DNA from: Parahalioglobus pacificus
GTDB taxonomy: Bacteria; Pseudomonadota; Gammaproteobacteria; Pseudomonadales; Halieaceae
Direction: 5' to 3'
DNA: 64,000 nucleotides
Assembly (NCBI RefSeq): GCF_014652275.1
Contig: NZ_BMYM01000002.1
Coordinates: 372,001-436,000 of the forward strand
Made by a program: the position numbers and the translations under genes. Each line of letters opens with the position of its first letter. The first letter of the stretch is position 1. The notes beneath the pieces are model-generated. The model saw only the letters and a list, made by a program, of their open reading frames with translations, was not told where the DNA came from and made no database searches. Below, in pieces: positions 32,179-41,858 of the stretch.

Positions 32179-33549
32179 ATGAGTAAGTGGGAATGTATCG
32201 TCTGTGGCCTGATTTACGACGAGAAGGAAGGCTGGCCAGACGATGGCATTGCGCCGGGCACCAAGTGGGAAGACGTGCCTGATGACTGGCTTTGCCCCGA
32301 CTGTGGCGTCGGCAAGGAGGACTTTGAGCTGATTGAAGAGTCGCCGGTTGATGACACGCCCCACCACGAGGAACCGGTGGCCGATACGGTGCACGCCCCC
32401 GTGGTGATACTGGGTACGGGTTTGGCCGGGTATGGACTGGCGCGGGAGTTCCGCAAGCATGATGCCGATACCCCGCTGATTCTGATTACCTCTGATGATG
32501 GCCGGTCCTATTCCAAACCGATGTTGTCTACCGGTTATACCAAGGACGCGAGCGCCAATGACCTGGCGCAAATGGACGCCGGCAGTATGGGCAAGCAGCT
32601 CAAAGCCAGTGTTTGGACTATGACCCGGGTCCACGCGATTGATACCGATAACCAGCTGATCAAGGTGGGCGATGCGCAAACGGCGGTGCATTACAGCAAG
32701 CTGGTGCTGGCAGTGGGCGCCGACGTCATCCGCCCCCCCATCGAAGGCGATGGGCTCGACATGGTCTATTCCGTTAATGATCTGCTGGATTACGACGACT
32801 ACCGCACCGCAATGAGTAAGCACAAGGTGAAGAAGGTCTGCATCATAGGCGGTGGACTGATTGGCTGTGAATTCACCAATGACCTGCTTAATGGTGGCTT
32901 TGACGTAGAAGTGGTAGACCCGCTGGGTTACTGCCTTCCCACACTGTTGCCCGAGCCCGCCGGTAAAGCGGTGCAGGCCGCGCTGGAGGAGCAGGGAGCA
33001 GTATTCCACTTTGGACCGTTGGTGACCGCAGTGAATCAGCGTGACGGGGGTGTCACGGTAAGCCTCAACAATGGCCAAAGCATCCACGCTGATCTGGTGG
33101 TGTCTGCTGTGGGTGTTCGCCCTCGCGTAGATCTGGCTCAGGCGACCGGCCTGACGGTCAATCGTGGCATTGCGACAAACCGTCTGTTGGAAACCAGCGC
33201 CAAGAACGTTTATGCCATGGGCGATTGCGCCGAGGTGGACGGTCATGTGCTTGTGTATGTCGCGCCCTTGATGGCACAGGCCCGTGCCTTGGCTAAAACC
33301 CTCGCCGGCGAGGCGACTGAGGTGAGCTACCCGGCAATGCCGGTCACCATTAAAACGCCAACGTGTCCTGTGGTTGTCGCACCGCCTGCGGCTGATGCGC
33401 AGGGCGACTGGCAGATTGAGGTTGATGGCAGCGATGTTCGCGCTGAATTCCGCGGCGCCGATGGTAGCCTGCTCGGGTTTGCGTTAACGGGCGACGCCAC
33501 CAAGGCCAAGATCGCGTTGCAAAAAGAACTACCGCCGATCATGGCTTAA
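32179..33549 (+). CDS. Fused rubredoxin and rubredoxin reductase
   Basis: 456 residues. Residues 1-55 are a complete rubredoxin with iron ligands C6, C9, C39 and C42 (CIVCGL, CPDCGVG). A short acidic linker leads into an FAD/NAD(P)H oxidoreductase (about 73-456) with FAD site VVILGTGLAGYGL, NAD site VCIIGGGLIGCEF and NVYAMGDCAEVDG. The usual two-gene electron chain for alkane hydroxylases or oxygen reduction is here one polypeptide. No alkane monooxygenase gene is nearby. Confidence 0.93.
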   Translation: MSKWECIVCGLIYDEKEGWPDDGIAPGTKWEDVPDDWLCPDCGVGKEDFELIEESPVDDTPHHEEPVADTVHAPVVILGTGLAGYGLAREFRKHDADTPLILITSDDGRSYSKPMLSTGYTKDASANDLAQMDAGSMGKQLKASVWTMTRVHAIDTDNQLIKVGDAQTAVHYSKLVLAVGADVIRPPIEGDGLDMVYSVNDLLDYDDYRTAMSKHKVKKVCIIGGGLIGCEFTNDLLNGGFDVEVVDPLGYCLPTLLPEPAGKAVQAALEEQGAVFHFGPLVTAVNQRDGGVTVSLNNGQSIHADLVVSAVGVRPRVDLAQATGLTVNRGIATNRLLETSAKNVYAMGDCAEVDGHVLVYVAPLMAQARALAKTLAGEATEVSYPAMPVTIKTPTCPVVVAPPAADAQGDWQIEVDGSDVRAEFRGADGSLLGFALTGDATKAKIALQKELPPIMA

Positions 33550-33581
33550 GCAGGATTCCACCCTCGAGTCACGGGCTTTGA

Positions 33582-33602
33582 AGCGGCCGCTTGGCGGCCG
33601 CT
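33582..33602. terminator. GC-rich hairpin between convergent genes
   Basis: Perfect 8-bp inverted repeat AGCGGCCG/CGGCCGCT with a CTTGG loop, 33 bases after the rubredoxin fusion and 86 bases beyond the end of the giant minus-strand gene. It has no T-run on either side, so it may be a terminator remnant or a Rho-assisted site. Nothing else is recognised in this 138-base gap. Confidence 0.4.
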
Positions 33603-33687
33603 CCCTTCACTAGAAGGCCCATGTAGCAGGGACCGGATACTGTCTTCGATCCATGACGCCAAAATAAGCGTTTTTGCCTTGGGACGT

Positions 33688-36600
33688 TTATCGTTCCCGC
33701 TGTCGCATACGATGTGCGCCCCATCCACCCAACAGAGCCGCTAACGCCCACAATAAAAGTTGTGGCACTGCAGGTATTGTGGGAACGATAAAGCTATCGA
33801 TTAAGGTAAAGATGTTGTTATCTGGCGTGGGATCCGGGCCGTTGGTGCCGTCGTCACGCGCTTCCGTGACATTGGTCAGTTTCAGATTAGAGTTCTTTTC
33901 AATCACACGCACTGCAAACGTGAGTGTTCCTCTGTCACCTGAACCGAAGTCGCCCACCGTGAATTCGCAAACAGTGCCAGCGGGTGCGCCGTCCGGGCAT
34001 GACCAAACGGTGGGTAGGCTTTCGGAGGTAAGGAACACTGAGCCCTCGGGCACGGTTTCGCGGACTAGGGCTCCGGTTGCGTTTTGGTTGCCTCGATTTT
34101 CATAGTTCAGCGTGTAGGTGATCACCTTATCAACACGCACGACGCCTGCGTCCGACGATTTCGTAATAACAAGGTCAGGCACAGCAGTTAATGGGGTATT
34201 GTCTTTAGCCGTTTTCGGGTCGGCCGTTCCGTCATCGTCAATGCCCACAGTGTTTTCGATCAGCTCAGCACCCGCTGGAGCGGGCGAAATCACTCTTAGC
34301 CCAAATTTCGCGAATCGGGGGCTTCCCGGGGGTAAATCACCGACGTTCAGTGTGCAGGGAGTACCTGCGGGGTCGCCATCTGCACAGCTCCAGTTGAAGC
34401 CTCTGCTTTCATTGACATCGAACTCCACATAATCCGGTACCGTTTCTGTCAAGACCACGTTCGTCGCGACCTGATTGCCGGGATTGCTGTAATCAATGCG
34501 ATAGAAGTAGGTCTGCCCCGGCACGACCGAAATGCCGCCGTCATCTTTCAGGATCGCCAGCTCATCCGATGCGAGGAGCGGGGTACTTTCCGTGTCACTA
34601 TCCACGGAAGGAACTGGCGGTGTGCCGGAAAACTCTCGTCCATCGTCAGAAATCCGAACTGTATTCTCGATCTGCGTTACGCCTGCCAGCACGAATGAAG
34701 CGACGGTAACAGCGAAGCGAACGCTGGCACTGGTGGCACCCTTCAAGTCACCGACGTTCAGCGTGCAAAGCGTGCCGGCGAGATCCCCGTTCGCGCAGCT
34801 CCAGCCAGCGCTGCTGTTGAAACTGTCAAAAGTAGTATTCTGGGGAACTTCTTCGGTTATCGTCACTCCGGTGGCATCCTGATTACCAGCGTTGCCGAAC
34901 TGGATATCGTAGATCAGGGTGCTGCCAGGCGTTGTAAAGAGCACGCCGTCAGTTTTATCGATCACCATGACCGGATCTGCTTCGACGGGAACGATCGTAG
35001 GGTCATTAGGGTCGCTTGTTCGGGGATCATCCGATCCCTTCGGTGGAAGCTCGCCTGTGTCAATCAGGGCTCGGTTTGCCAGCAATTCCGGCACTGAGAA
35101 GTCAGGATACGGCGAGGGCACTCTCACATCATAAGTGATCGTTATGGGTGTCGTTGACGCGGTTTGTGGCTCCAGCTCTGTAAAGCTGACCTGTATAAAC
35201 TGATCACCGGGATTGTTGCCTACGATGATGGTACCCGCATCGGGATTCGTGCCTGGCGAGATTTGAACACTGCCCACCTGAAACTCACCGGGTTCATTTG
35301 GATCGTCTGTAATCAGCACGTTCGTAGCAGCAGACTGTCCAATATTTCTGGGCGTCAGCGTGTACGTCACGATATCGCCGGGGGCTGCAGGCACTTGCGG
35401 ACCAACACCGACTTTTTCCAAGCTCAGGCGAGGCAATAATAACGTTGCATTGGCGTCCGTGCGGTACAGGCGTTCGATGCTGTTCGGGTCACCAGCCAGC
35501 GCTGCGGTGCCACTTCCGGGCAGCGACGTGCCCTCCGCAATAGCAACGTTATCGATACTGGTTGGCGGGGGTTGCACAGTATTTTTCAGTTGAAGGCTGA
35601 ATTCGGCTGTTATGCTCTCGCCAGGGCTCAGGGTCTGGTCCGGTGACGGCGGGGTCAGTGGGTTTGCGATAGTAACGCTGACGGTGATCTCGTTCGGATC
35701 TGACGTCTCTGTAATCTGGTAACCGGGGGGGACTGTGATCGGTACGAGGCTACCAGGTACCCATAAGCTCGTTAAAAACTGATCACTGATAACTGTATCG
35801 AAAGCCGCGCTAGTGCCGTTGTTTAATAATGTAAGGCTGAGAGTCGCAACACCATCCACTACTGGGCCGAAGCTTTTCTGCAGCTGAAGATCCGGCTCCA
35901 CCAAGCGCACCTGAGCGAGGTCTGTGCGTTCCAGTATTGAGTTAAGGCCTGTGAATGAAAGAATGACTTCATTGGTCAGGATGTTGCTAATCGCATTCCC
36001 GATGTCGTTCGCTACATCGTTGGTTACTCGAAGCAACAGTTTATACCGAATCACATCGTCGTCGGTGATTGGCGCGTTGGGATTATTCTCGATGTTTTCC
36101 ACGTCGCCATAATCGATACTCAGCTGGCCAGGGCCAGGGATGTTCGGGTCAGCGGGATTGTTTTGCGCACTGATGTTTCCACCAATTGACGTTAGGCTGC
36201 CTGCGAGAAACGCTAAATCACCGGTTTGTCCACTGGTCGCGACGTCAAAAGTATCAATGGCGATTACGTTCTTGGATGAGCCTCTGGCGAAACCCACCGC
36301 CACGCTGTACTCAATCTCTTCTCCTATGGTCACTGCGGGCAACGGGTCATTCGGGTCAAGGGAACCCTGCACAGTATCATTGACCGATGTTGCCGTGACG
36401 GTCTTTGCGACGGTATCCTCGTCTAAATCGTACAACCTTGCGAATGCAGACGCGTCGTACTCGCGCCTTTCGGGCGACGTATCGGGGTGTGAATACCAAA
36501 CCAGATCGACGTCGTTCTGATAGAACTGCTGTATTGCAGCGGCTGGGCTTACCTCAACGGTGTATTCTATTACACAGGACTGAGTCGAGAGCGGCAGCGC

Positions 36601-39600
36601 CGCGATGGCAAAGTCAAGTGGATCCCCGAAAACTGGACCGCCGACGCCGCTGAATGTGTTATTGCTAAAGCCGGGGCAGGTGCTAGAGACTGACCCGGCT
36701 TTAAGCCTTGTCTCACTTGGTAAGTGATCGACTATTTCAATATCGATAGCTGCACTCGTAGACTGTGGCGTGTGCTCGATAACAAGCGTGAACGTTTCTT
36801 CTTGCGACGCAGATGTAAAAGCGATCGGCGTGCCATTGCTGGTTTGCTTCCTGACCACGAGATCAGGTTCAACAATATTGAAGGGCTCAATCGCAGTTAA
36901 AACGGTATTCGAACTGGATGCCGTCGCAGTGTTCTGCTTGTTCCTGTCGATGCTAGAACCGCCATTTGCTGCGTCATCCAATACAATCGCGGTAATCTCG
37001 AAGACGACCTGGTCCTCCGCGTCTGGCTCTGCGCGCTGATCTTTTCGATTGATCACCGTGTTGAGCCGCCACTCGACGCACTCTGTGGAAAGTGGAACGC
37101 ATGGCTGACCGGGTGCCATAGGCGCAATTGTCGGACCAGTTATTGTCAAATCCCCGCCAATAGTGAGTATCTTGGAGTCGACGATTCTGAGTTTCACGCC
37201 GTTGGTGGGAAGATTGTCCTGAATCACGGAATCAATGGTTGTGCCATCGGGGAATGTAGCTGTCACCGTAAACACAGCTGACTCACCAACGGTTAAGTCG
37301 TTCTCAACGCCGGTAGTCGCTATGTCTGTGAGAGAGAAAGAAGAATCTGTTAGTGTCTTTTCAAGGCCGCCGGGACTAATTAGGACGTCCCAGGCGTCTT
37401 CAAGCCGGTATTGCCTGCTGTAATCTTGTGCGCCGTCAGCCCCCCGAAGGCTGGTCCACTCTGCAGTTGCAAGGTTCTCAATCACCTCGCCGTTTATCGC
37501 CGTCAGATCGACCTCTGCGTCAAAAGACAGTTCACAAACTGAACCCAACGGGAACTCTGACCATGTCGCAGTGATACCGTTGGCCGTTTCGGCAGTCACC
37601 GGAGTTGCGTTACAGAGGTTACTGACGCTAAGTGAACCATTGACCAAACTCAGCTTACTCGGCAGCTGGTCGTCCAGCACGAGATTTTCTGCAGCAACGC
37701 GTGAAGCATTGTCATGGGCTATGCGCAGCGTGTACGTAATCACGTCCCCGGCGTCTACTGTTGAGAGATCACCTGACTTTGTGAGGTCCAGAACAGGCTC
37801 GACTATTTCCACCGGCTGGCGATCGATAGCCACTTTGTCTTCATCTTTCAAAAACTCAGAAGTCGCGATGTTTACACCCACGTCGTTGTTCCTGTTCGCG
37901 GCCACGTCTGCTACCCGGCTTGTGACTGACAGAAGTATTGTGTCGCCTGGCACAGTGATCTGACTGTCCCCGATATTTGTGACAAAGCCGAAATCTAAGA
38001 CAAGCTTGTCTAAGATCGAATCCCTGTTCGTATCCAGCATGGCCATACCTGGATTGTTTGGATCAAAAGGGTTCGGACTATTCGGATCAGTAAATTGTAA
38101 ATCTGTGCCGACAGAGATCACGTCGAAGGACAGCAGCTCGAGCACTACGTCACTCGTTGGCAACAGATCCTCAACAATCAAAGTGGTGGTCACATCTGGA
38201 ATGACTACGGCTATGCCGAACGTAATTTCCTCGCCAATCGTAATGGACTCTGCCCCGCGCGGCGTGCCGGGCACATTATCCGTTTGCGGCTGATCGGTGC
38301 TAAGAACGCCCTTTACAATACCAAGGCCTATGATGTTAAAGGTGTCACAGGACTCGGTTCGATAGGTATTCGCAAGGCCGCCTATGTCGTTCGGGTCACC
38401 CGTTCTTTCAACGGCTAGATCGTTGTCTCTTGGACTTGGAAGGGGGCTTAACAGAGCGTCCAGGCTTTCCCAAACCGCGGTGCTGCAGTTAATAATATTG
38501 CTGCCGGCGAGCACCAGAGGGTCAACTTGGGTTTCGAAGATTATGTCGCATTGATCTCCACGCCTAAAAGTGTCCCAACTGACGGACACAGTGTGCGTGC
38601 TTGGGTCCACAGTGACGGTGGAGGCAGGGCAGTTTATGTTGCCAGGATCAGGGCTAACTACACTGATACCCGCTGGTGCTGGAGTTATGAAATCCAAGAA
38701 GGCCGGCAAGGTGTCCGTCACCGTTAGTCCAAATGCATCTGCAGTAGAGCTCCGAGAGTGGCGCACATTAATCAGCACCTCTGGCTTGGAATCCGCATCA
38801 CCCAGTGGTGGCGACGGGTCTGTGAACTGCTTTTGAAGTCGAATGTCTGGCTCTACTACGACAATTCGGTTGGCTCGAGCTTGCACGAACGTTCGCTTGC
38901 CGTTGCCGCTGTCCCAAGAGAATCTGGCCCGATTTCTCAGGGCCTTCCCGTTATTGTTGGTCTGCGTATTGATTACGCGTGCTTCATAAATCAGCCGGAT
39001 AATCTCCGGCGTATCATTAGAATTGTTAGGGTTAATAATAGTGCCAAGTGCATTGGCAGTGGTTTCGTCGCGCCCGAGTCGCAGCCCTCTGTCCGGAGCA
39101 GATGGCCCTGATCCTTGGGCGAAGAACCCTAACCTTGCCCGCGGGTTGCTAAAGCCATTAGTGGTGGAGCTGAGACCCGAGCTGATCGTCTCTATGACTA
39201 ACGTGTCGTCAGCGTGCGCCAAACCCCTGTCTAACAGGTCCTCAATCCTCGCTGAAGGCGTTTGACCTTCTGGCACCGTAATCGTCAACTCGTACGTTAC
39301 GAGCTGACCAATGGCGGCACGTCTATCTGGATAACTATAGTCAGGTTGGACTGGTAGTCTGACGACTTTCGTGATGGTCGGTAAAGCGATTGTTACTGTG
39401 GCATCATCGATGGCGATCGGGAAATCTTCCTGACCGCCAGGAGTGGACACCCAGTCGACGGAGGCGGTGTTCGTGATGGATGCGCCAGGAATAACGTCAT
39501 CAGCGATCTTACAAGTGGGAGTAATGATGACTGTATCGTTGCTGTAAGGCGCTCCGCCGCCAACAGGGTTATCGTCATTGCCCGGTATTGGATTGTTGAG

Positions 39601-41799
39601 TGTTAGTCCATTCTGGAGGTCACCACTGGCGTCAACTCGGTTGCCTAAGCCGTCAACCACATCATTAGCAAGGTCCAAGGAACAGCTACTTAGCCCTGCT
39701 GGCAGTGGGTCTAGAACAACAACCTCGTATGCGGGCTGACTGCCCACATTCTCAATGGTAATCGCATAGGTAATATCGTCTTTTGCATCCACGTCGCTCG
39801 CGTCACTGTCCGCGAGGCCTTGGGAAAGGTCTGCTGGTGGGGGAGGGTTGATTGTTGCGTTGCTGTTATCTGTCGCTATGACACCTTTGGTAATTTGCAA
39901 TGCAGGGGCACCCACCCTGAATCCAGCAGCGCCTAGATCGTTGAATCGATCGCCAGCAGAATTTGTATAACTCGCGCTGAGGAGGTTTGTGAGAAAAAGG
40001 CCATCTGCAAACGGTTCGCCGGTGACGGGGATATCGATCTCGACCGCTAATGTGGCGGACGCCCCGGCGTTAATATCGCCAAACTCAAAAGTGATTGAGT
40101 TTTCAGCAGTAGACGTACTGACCACTGGGGTCACGCCGTTAAACGGCGGGCGCACGGTAAAGCCGGAAGCCGTGTTGAAATCCACCACGTTAAGCACGGG
40201 CTTTGGCAAGAAGTCCTTCAGAGTTACATCTTGGGCGCCCCCTGCTGGTATGGCGAGCTCAAGGAGGAAAGTGACAATTTCACCCGGGAATAACTGCTGT
40301 GGCGGTGGCGGGGTGAGAATTGATTTGGCGACATCATTGTCTTCAATGTCCACGTTGTTATCGGAGCCATTAAATCCATTACCGCCATCGCTGAGTGAGA
40401 AGTCTAGCCCGGCGGAGTTGAGCAGATTATCGCCCGCGACCACGGGCGTGTTGTCAGCGAACTCTCTCAGTATTTCGACGTCGTAACGGAGCTGACCGGT
40501 GATCGCGTTGGGTAGCGTGCCTATCGCGCCGCTTATGTCCCACTGCAGCACCGTTTCTCCCGGGTTGGGGCCGGGCGATGTCGCCGGCATCAACATAAAA
40601 TCAGTGCCATTGATAACGAGCTGTGATGTCCCTGTGTATTGGGTTCCATCAGGCAGCGTATCGGTGATCACGAAAACGGACGCTCCGGGAGCGCCGCTGT
40701 TGTAGTCGGTAAGCTGGAAATCAACACGATAAGTGAGGACATCGCCGGGGACAGCGACACACTGGTCCAGATTTTCACAGCCTACAACGTTCTTTTGTGT
40801 TGCGGCGTGGACGGCCCTGACATTACTGATGTCGCTGGAGGTGAGTGGATTGCCCTGATAGTCGTACGTCAAGTCGGCGGTGTTTCTTATCAGGCGACTA
40901 TCAGACCCGATTGTCTCGTCCAGAATATCGGTGATGTAGACTCTGTATCTAATGATCAGATCATCATCGCGATCGGTTCCAGTCACCGAGTCACACCTGA
41001 CCTCTAACAGCTGGCTGGTGGACGGTGGCACTGGGCTCGGGGTGGTGTCTGCGCGACAGTTCACTCCCAGAGGAGCAATGATTTCTATAGGGTCGCCCGT
41101 CCACTGGACCTCAGGGGGTAAATCGTCTGAGACAAGCAGGTTGTCGATGGTTTCCCCCTCAGAAATGTTGACATCTAGCCTGTAGTTGTACGCGTGGCTT
41201 GGGCCGGGCGGGCGCTCATTTTCGGGTGCGGAGTTACGTTTATTAATCCGCGCAAGTTGTGGGATTATTTTCTCAGTGACTGGAGAGCCGAGCGGGGTTG
41301 GATTGCCTGTTGGTGTGGCGCCGAACTCGAATCCTGGGAGGAAATCAATATCTAATTCTACGCCTATCTCTGCCCCGACGTTGACGGCGAGGCACAGAGT
41401 AATGATGAGCTCCGGGCTTGCACTATCTACCGAACCCACGGGGTACCTAGCAATATAGGCTGATCCGCCCTCCTTGCCGTTGATAATCTCCCCCGAAACG
41501 GGATCTATCAATTCACCAGAGGGCCCGAACGTGCCAATGAGTTGCAGATCAGGTGGAAGATCTACGAAATCGACGCTTACCCGGCTAATATCCTCATCAG
41601 ATGCTGCGATAAGATAAGGCCCATAACCCGTTGCCGTCCCGGCATTCTCAAATTTGATATCACGACAAAACGTCTCGCCAATCAGTGGCTCAGCCACCAA
41701 TTTGTCGAGTGAGACCGACGGCACAGGTTGTCCTTGTGCAAAGGCAAAGTTAATGGGACTTAGCAGCGCGATTAAAGCGGCCACTTTGCGGTGATTCAT
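33688..41799 (-). CDS. Giant secreted DUF11-repeat protein with IPTL/PEP-CTERM-like tail
   Basis: 2703 residues in one uninterrupted frame. Signal peptide about 1-21 (cleavage after FAFA). The rest is a chain of DUF11-type beta-sandwich repeats, with recurring phrases such as GDVITYTLRI and TVPEGSVF. VEPDL-type boundaries recur at about residues 979, 1330, 1638 and 1965, a super-repeat of about 310-350 residues. Three C-terminal repeats each carry W-S-C-x9-C. The end has VPTIPAVP, one hydrophobic helix and a basic tail (RMRQRER), like exosortase-type sorting signals. At least nine Asp-Pro-Asn motifs occur. Likely surface or cell-envelope protein; adhesion or biofilm role is only inference. 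It has an extended -10 promoter 31 bases upstream. Confidence 0.85.
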   Translation of the reverse strand: MNHRKVAALIALLSPINFAFAQGQPVPSVSLDKLVAEPLIGETFCRDIKFENAGTATGYGPYLIAASDEDISRVSVDFVDLPPDLQLIGTFGPSGELIDPVSGEIINGKEGGSAYIARYPVGSVDSASPELIITLCLAVNVGAEIGVELDIDFLPGFEFGATPTGNPTPLGSPVTEKIIPQLARINKRNSAPENERPPGPSHAYNYRLDVNISEGETIDNLLVSDDLPPEVQWTGDPIEIIAPLGVNCRADTTPSPVPPSTSQLLEVRCDSVTGTDRDDDLIIRYRVYITDILDETIGSDSRLIRNTADLTYDYQGNPLTSSDISNVRAVHAATQKNVVGCENLDQCVAVPGDVLTYRVDFQLTDYNSGAPGASVFVITDTLPDGTQYTGTSQLVINGTDFMLMPATSPGPNPGETVLQWDISGAIGTLPNAITGQLRYDVEILREFADNTPVVAGDNLLNSAGLDFSLSDGGNGFNGSDNNVDIEDNDVAKSILTPPPPQQLFPGEIVTFLLELAIPAGGAQDVTLKDFLPKPVLNVVDFNTASGFTVRPPFNGVTPVVSTSTAENSITFEFGDINAGASATLAVEIDIPVTGEPFADGLFLTNLLSASYTNSAGDRFNDLGAAGFRVGAPALQITKGVIATDNSNATINPPPPADLSQGLADSDASDVDAKDDITYAITIENVGSQPAYEVVVLDPLPAGLSSCSLDLANDVVDGLGNRVDASGDLQNGLTLNNPIPGNDDNPVGGGAPYSNDTVIITPTCKIADDVIPGASITNTASVDWVSTPGGQEDFPIAIDDATVTIALPTITKVVRLPVQPDYSYPDRRAAIGQLVTYELTITVPEGQTPSARIEDLLDRGLAHADDTLVIETISSGLSSTTNGFSNPRARLGFFAQGSGPSAPDRGLRLGRDETTANALGTIINPNNSNDTPEIIRLIYEARVINTQTNNNGKALRNRARFSWDSGNGKRTFVQARANRIVVVEPDIRLQKQFTDPSPPLGDADSKPEVLINVRHSRSSTADAFGLTVTDTLPAFLDFITPAPAGISVVSPDPGNINCPASTVTVDPSTHTVSVSWDTFRRGDQCDIIFETQVDPLVLAGSNIINCSTAVWESLDALLSPLPSPRDNDLAVERTGDPNDIGGLANTYRTESCDTFNIIGLGIVKGVLSTDQPQTDNVPGTPRGAESITIGEEITFGIAVVIPDVTTTLIVEDLLPTSDVVLELLSFDVISVGTDLQFTDPNSPNPFDPNNPGMAMLDTNRDSILDKLVLDFGFVTNIGDSQITVPGDTILLSVTSRVADVAANRNNDVGVNIATSEFLKDEDKVAIDRQPVEIVEPVLDLTKSGDLSTVDAGDVITYTLRIAHDNASRVAAENLVLDDQLPSKLSLVNGSLSVSNLCNATPVTAETANGITATWSEFPLGSVCELSFDAEVDLTAINGEVIENLATAEWTSLRGADGAQDYSRQYRLEDAWDVLISPGGLEKTLTDSSFSLTDIATTGVENDLTVGESAVFTVTATFPDGTTIDSVIQDNLPTNGVKLRIVDSKILTIGGDLTITGPTIAPMAPGQPCVPLSTECVEWRLNTVINRKDQRAEPDAEDQVVFEITAIVLDDAANGGSSIDRNKQNTATASSSNTVLTAIEPFNIVEPDLVVRKQTSNGTPIAFTSASQEETFTLVIEHTPQSTSAAIDIEIVDHLPSETRLKAGSVSSTCPGFSNNTFSGVGGPVFGDPLDFAIAALPLSTQSCVIEYTVEVSPAAAIQQFYQNDVDLVWYSHPDTSPERREYDASAFARLYDLDEDTVAKTVTATSVNDTVQGSLDPNDPLPAVTIGEEIEYSVAVGFARGSSKNVIAIDTFDVATSGQTGDLAFLAGSLTSIGGNISAQNNPADPNIPGPGQLSIDYGDVENIENNPNAPITDDDVIRYKLLLRVTNDVANDIGNAISNILTNEVILSFTGLNSILERTDLAQVRLVEPDLQLQKSFGPVVDGVATLSLTLLNNGTSAAFDTVISDQFLTSLWVPGSLVPITVPPGYQITETSDPNEITVSVTIANPLTPPSPDQTLSPGESITAEFSLQLKNTVQPPPTSIDNVAIAEGTSLPGSGTAALAGDPNSIERLYRTDANATLLLPRLSLEKVGVGPQVPAAPGDIVTYTLTPRNIGQSAATNVLITDDPNEPGEFQVGSVQISPGTNPDAGTIIVGNNPGDQFIQVSFTELEPQTASTTPITITYDVRVPSPYPDFSVPELLANRALIDTGELPPKGSDDPRTSDPNDPTIVPVEADPVMVIDKTDGVLFTTPGSTLIYDIQFGNAGNQDATGVTITEEVPQNTTFDSFNSSAGWSCANGDLAGTLCTLNVGDLKGATSASVRFAVTVASFVLAGVTQIENTVRISDDGREFSGTPPVPSVDSDTESTPLLASDELAILKDDGGISVVPGQTYFYRIDYSNPGNQVATNVVLTETVPDYVEFDVNESRGFNWSCADGDPAGTPCTLNVGDLPPGSPRFAKFGLRVISPAPAGAELIENTVGIDDDGTADPKTAKDNTPLTAVPDLVITKSSDAGVVRVDKVITYTLNYENRGNQNATGALVRETVPEGSVFLTSESLPTVWSCPDGAPAGTVCEFTVGDFGSGDRGTLTFAVRVIEKNSNLKLTNVTEARDDGTNGPDPTPDNNIFTLIDSFIVPTIPAVPQLLLWALAALLGGWGAHRMRQRER

Positions 41800-41829
41800 A
41801 GGGTGTCTTTTCCGGGAGCGAGCCTCGAC

Positions 41830-41838
41830 ATTATACCA
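41830..41838 (-). promoter_or_regulatory. Extended -10 promoter of the giant DUF11 gene
   Basis: On the minus strand the sequence reads TGGTATAAT, a TG-N extended -10 with a perfect TATAAT (plus positions 41830-41835). No good -35 is present, as is common for extended -10 promoters. Transcription would start near 41823, leaving a ~24-base leader with GGAAAAG before the ATG. It suggests the gene is expressed independently of recG. Confidence 0.6.
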
Positions 41839-41858
41839 ATTACAGTCGTAATGGAGGA

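Noticed and set aside
32173-33246. A 357-codon open frame antisense to the rubredoxin fusion
   Set aside because: The plus-strand gene has intact cysteines and cofactor motifs; the antisense product is histidine/glutamine-rich without any family signature.
33582-33602. Intrinsic terminator for the rubredoxin fusion
   Set aside because: The hairpin is perfect but no T-run follows on either strand, so I list it only as a low-confidence candidate.
34118-41458. Many short plus-strand frames opposite the giant gene
   Set aside because: None has a ribosome-binding site plus a recognisable domain, and the minus-strand frame is continuous over 8.1 kb.
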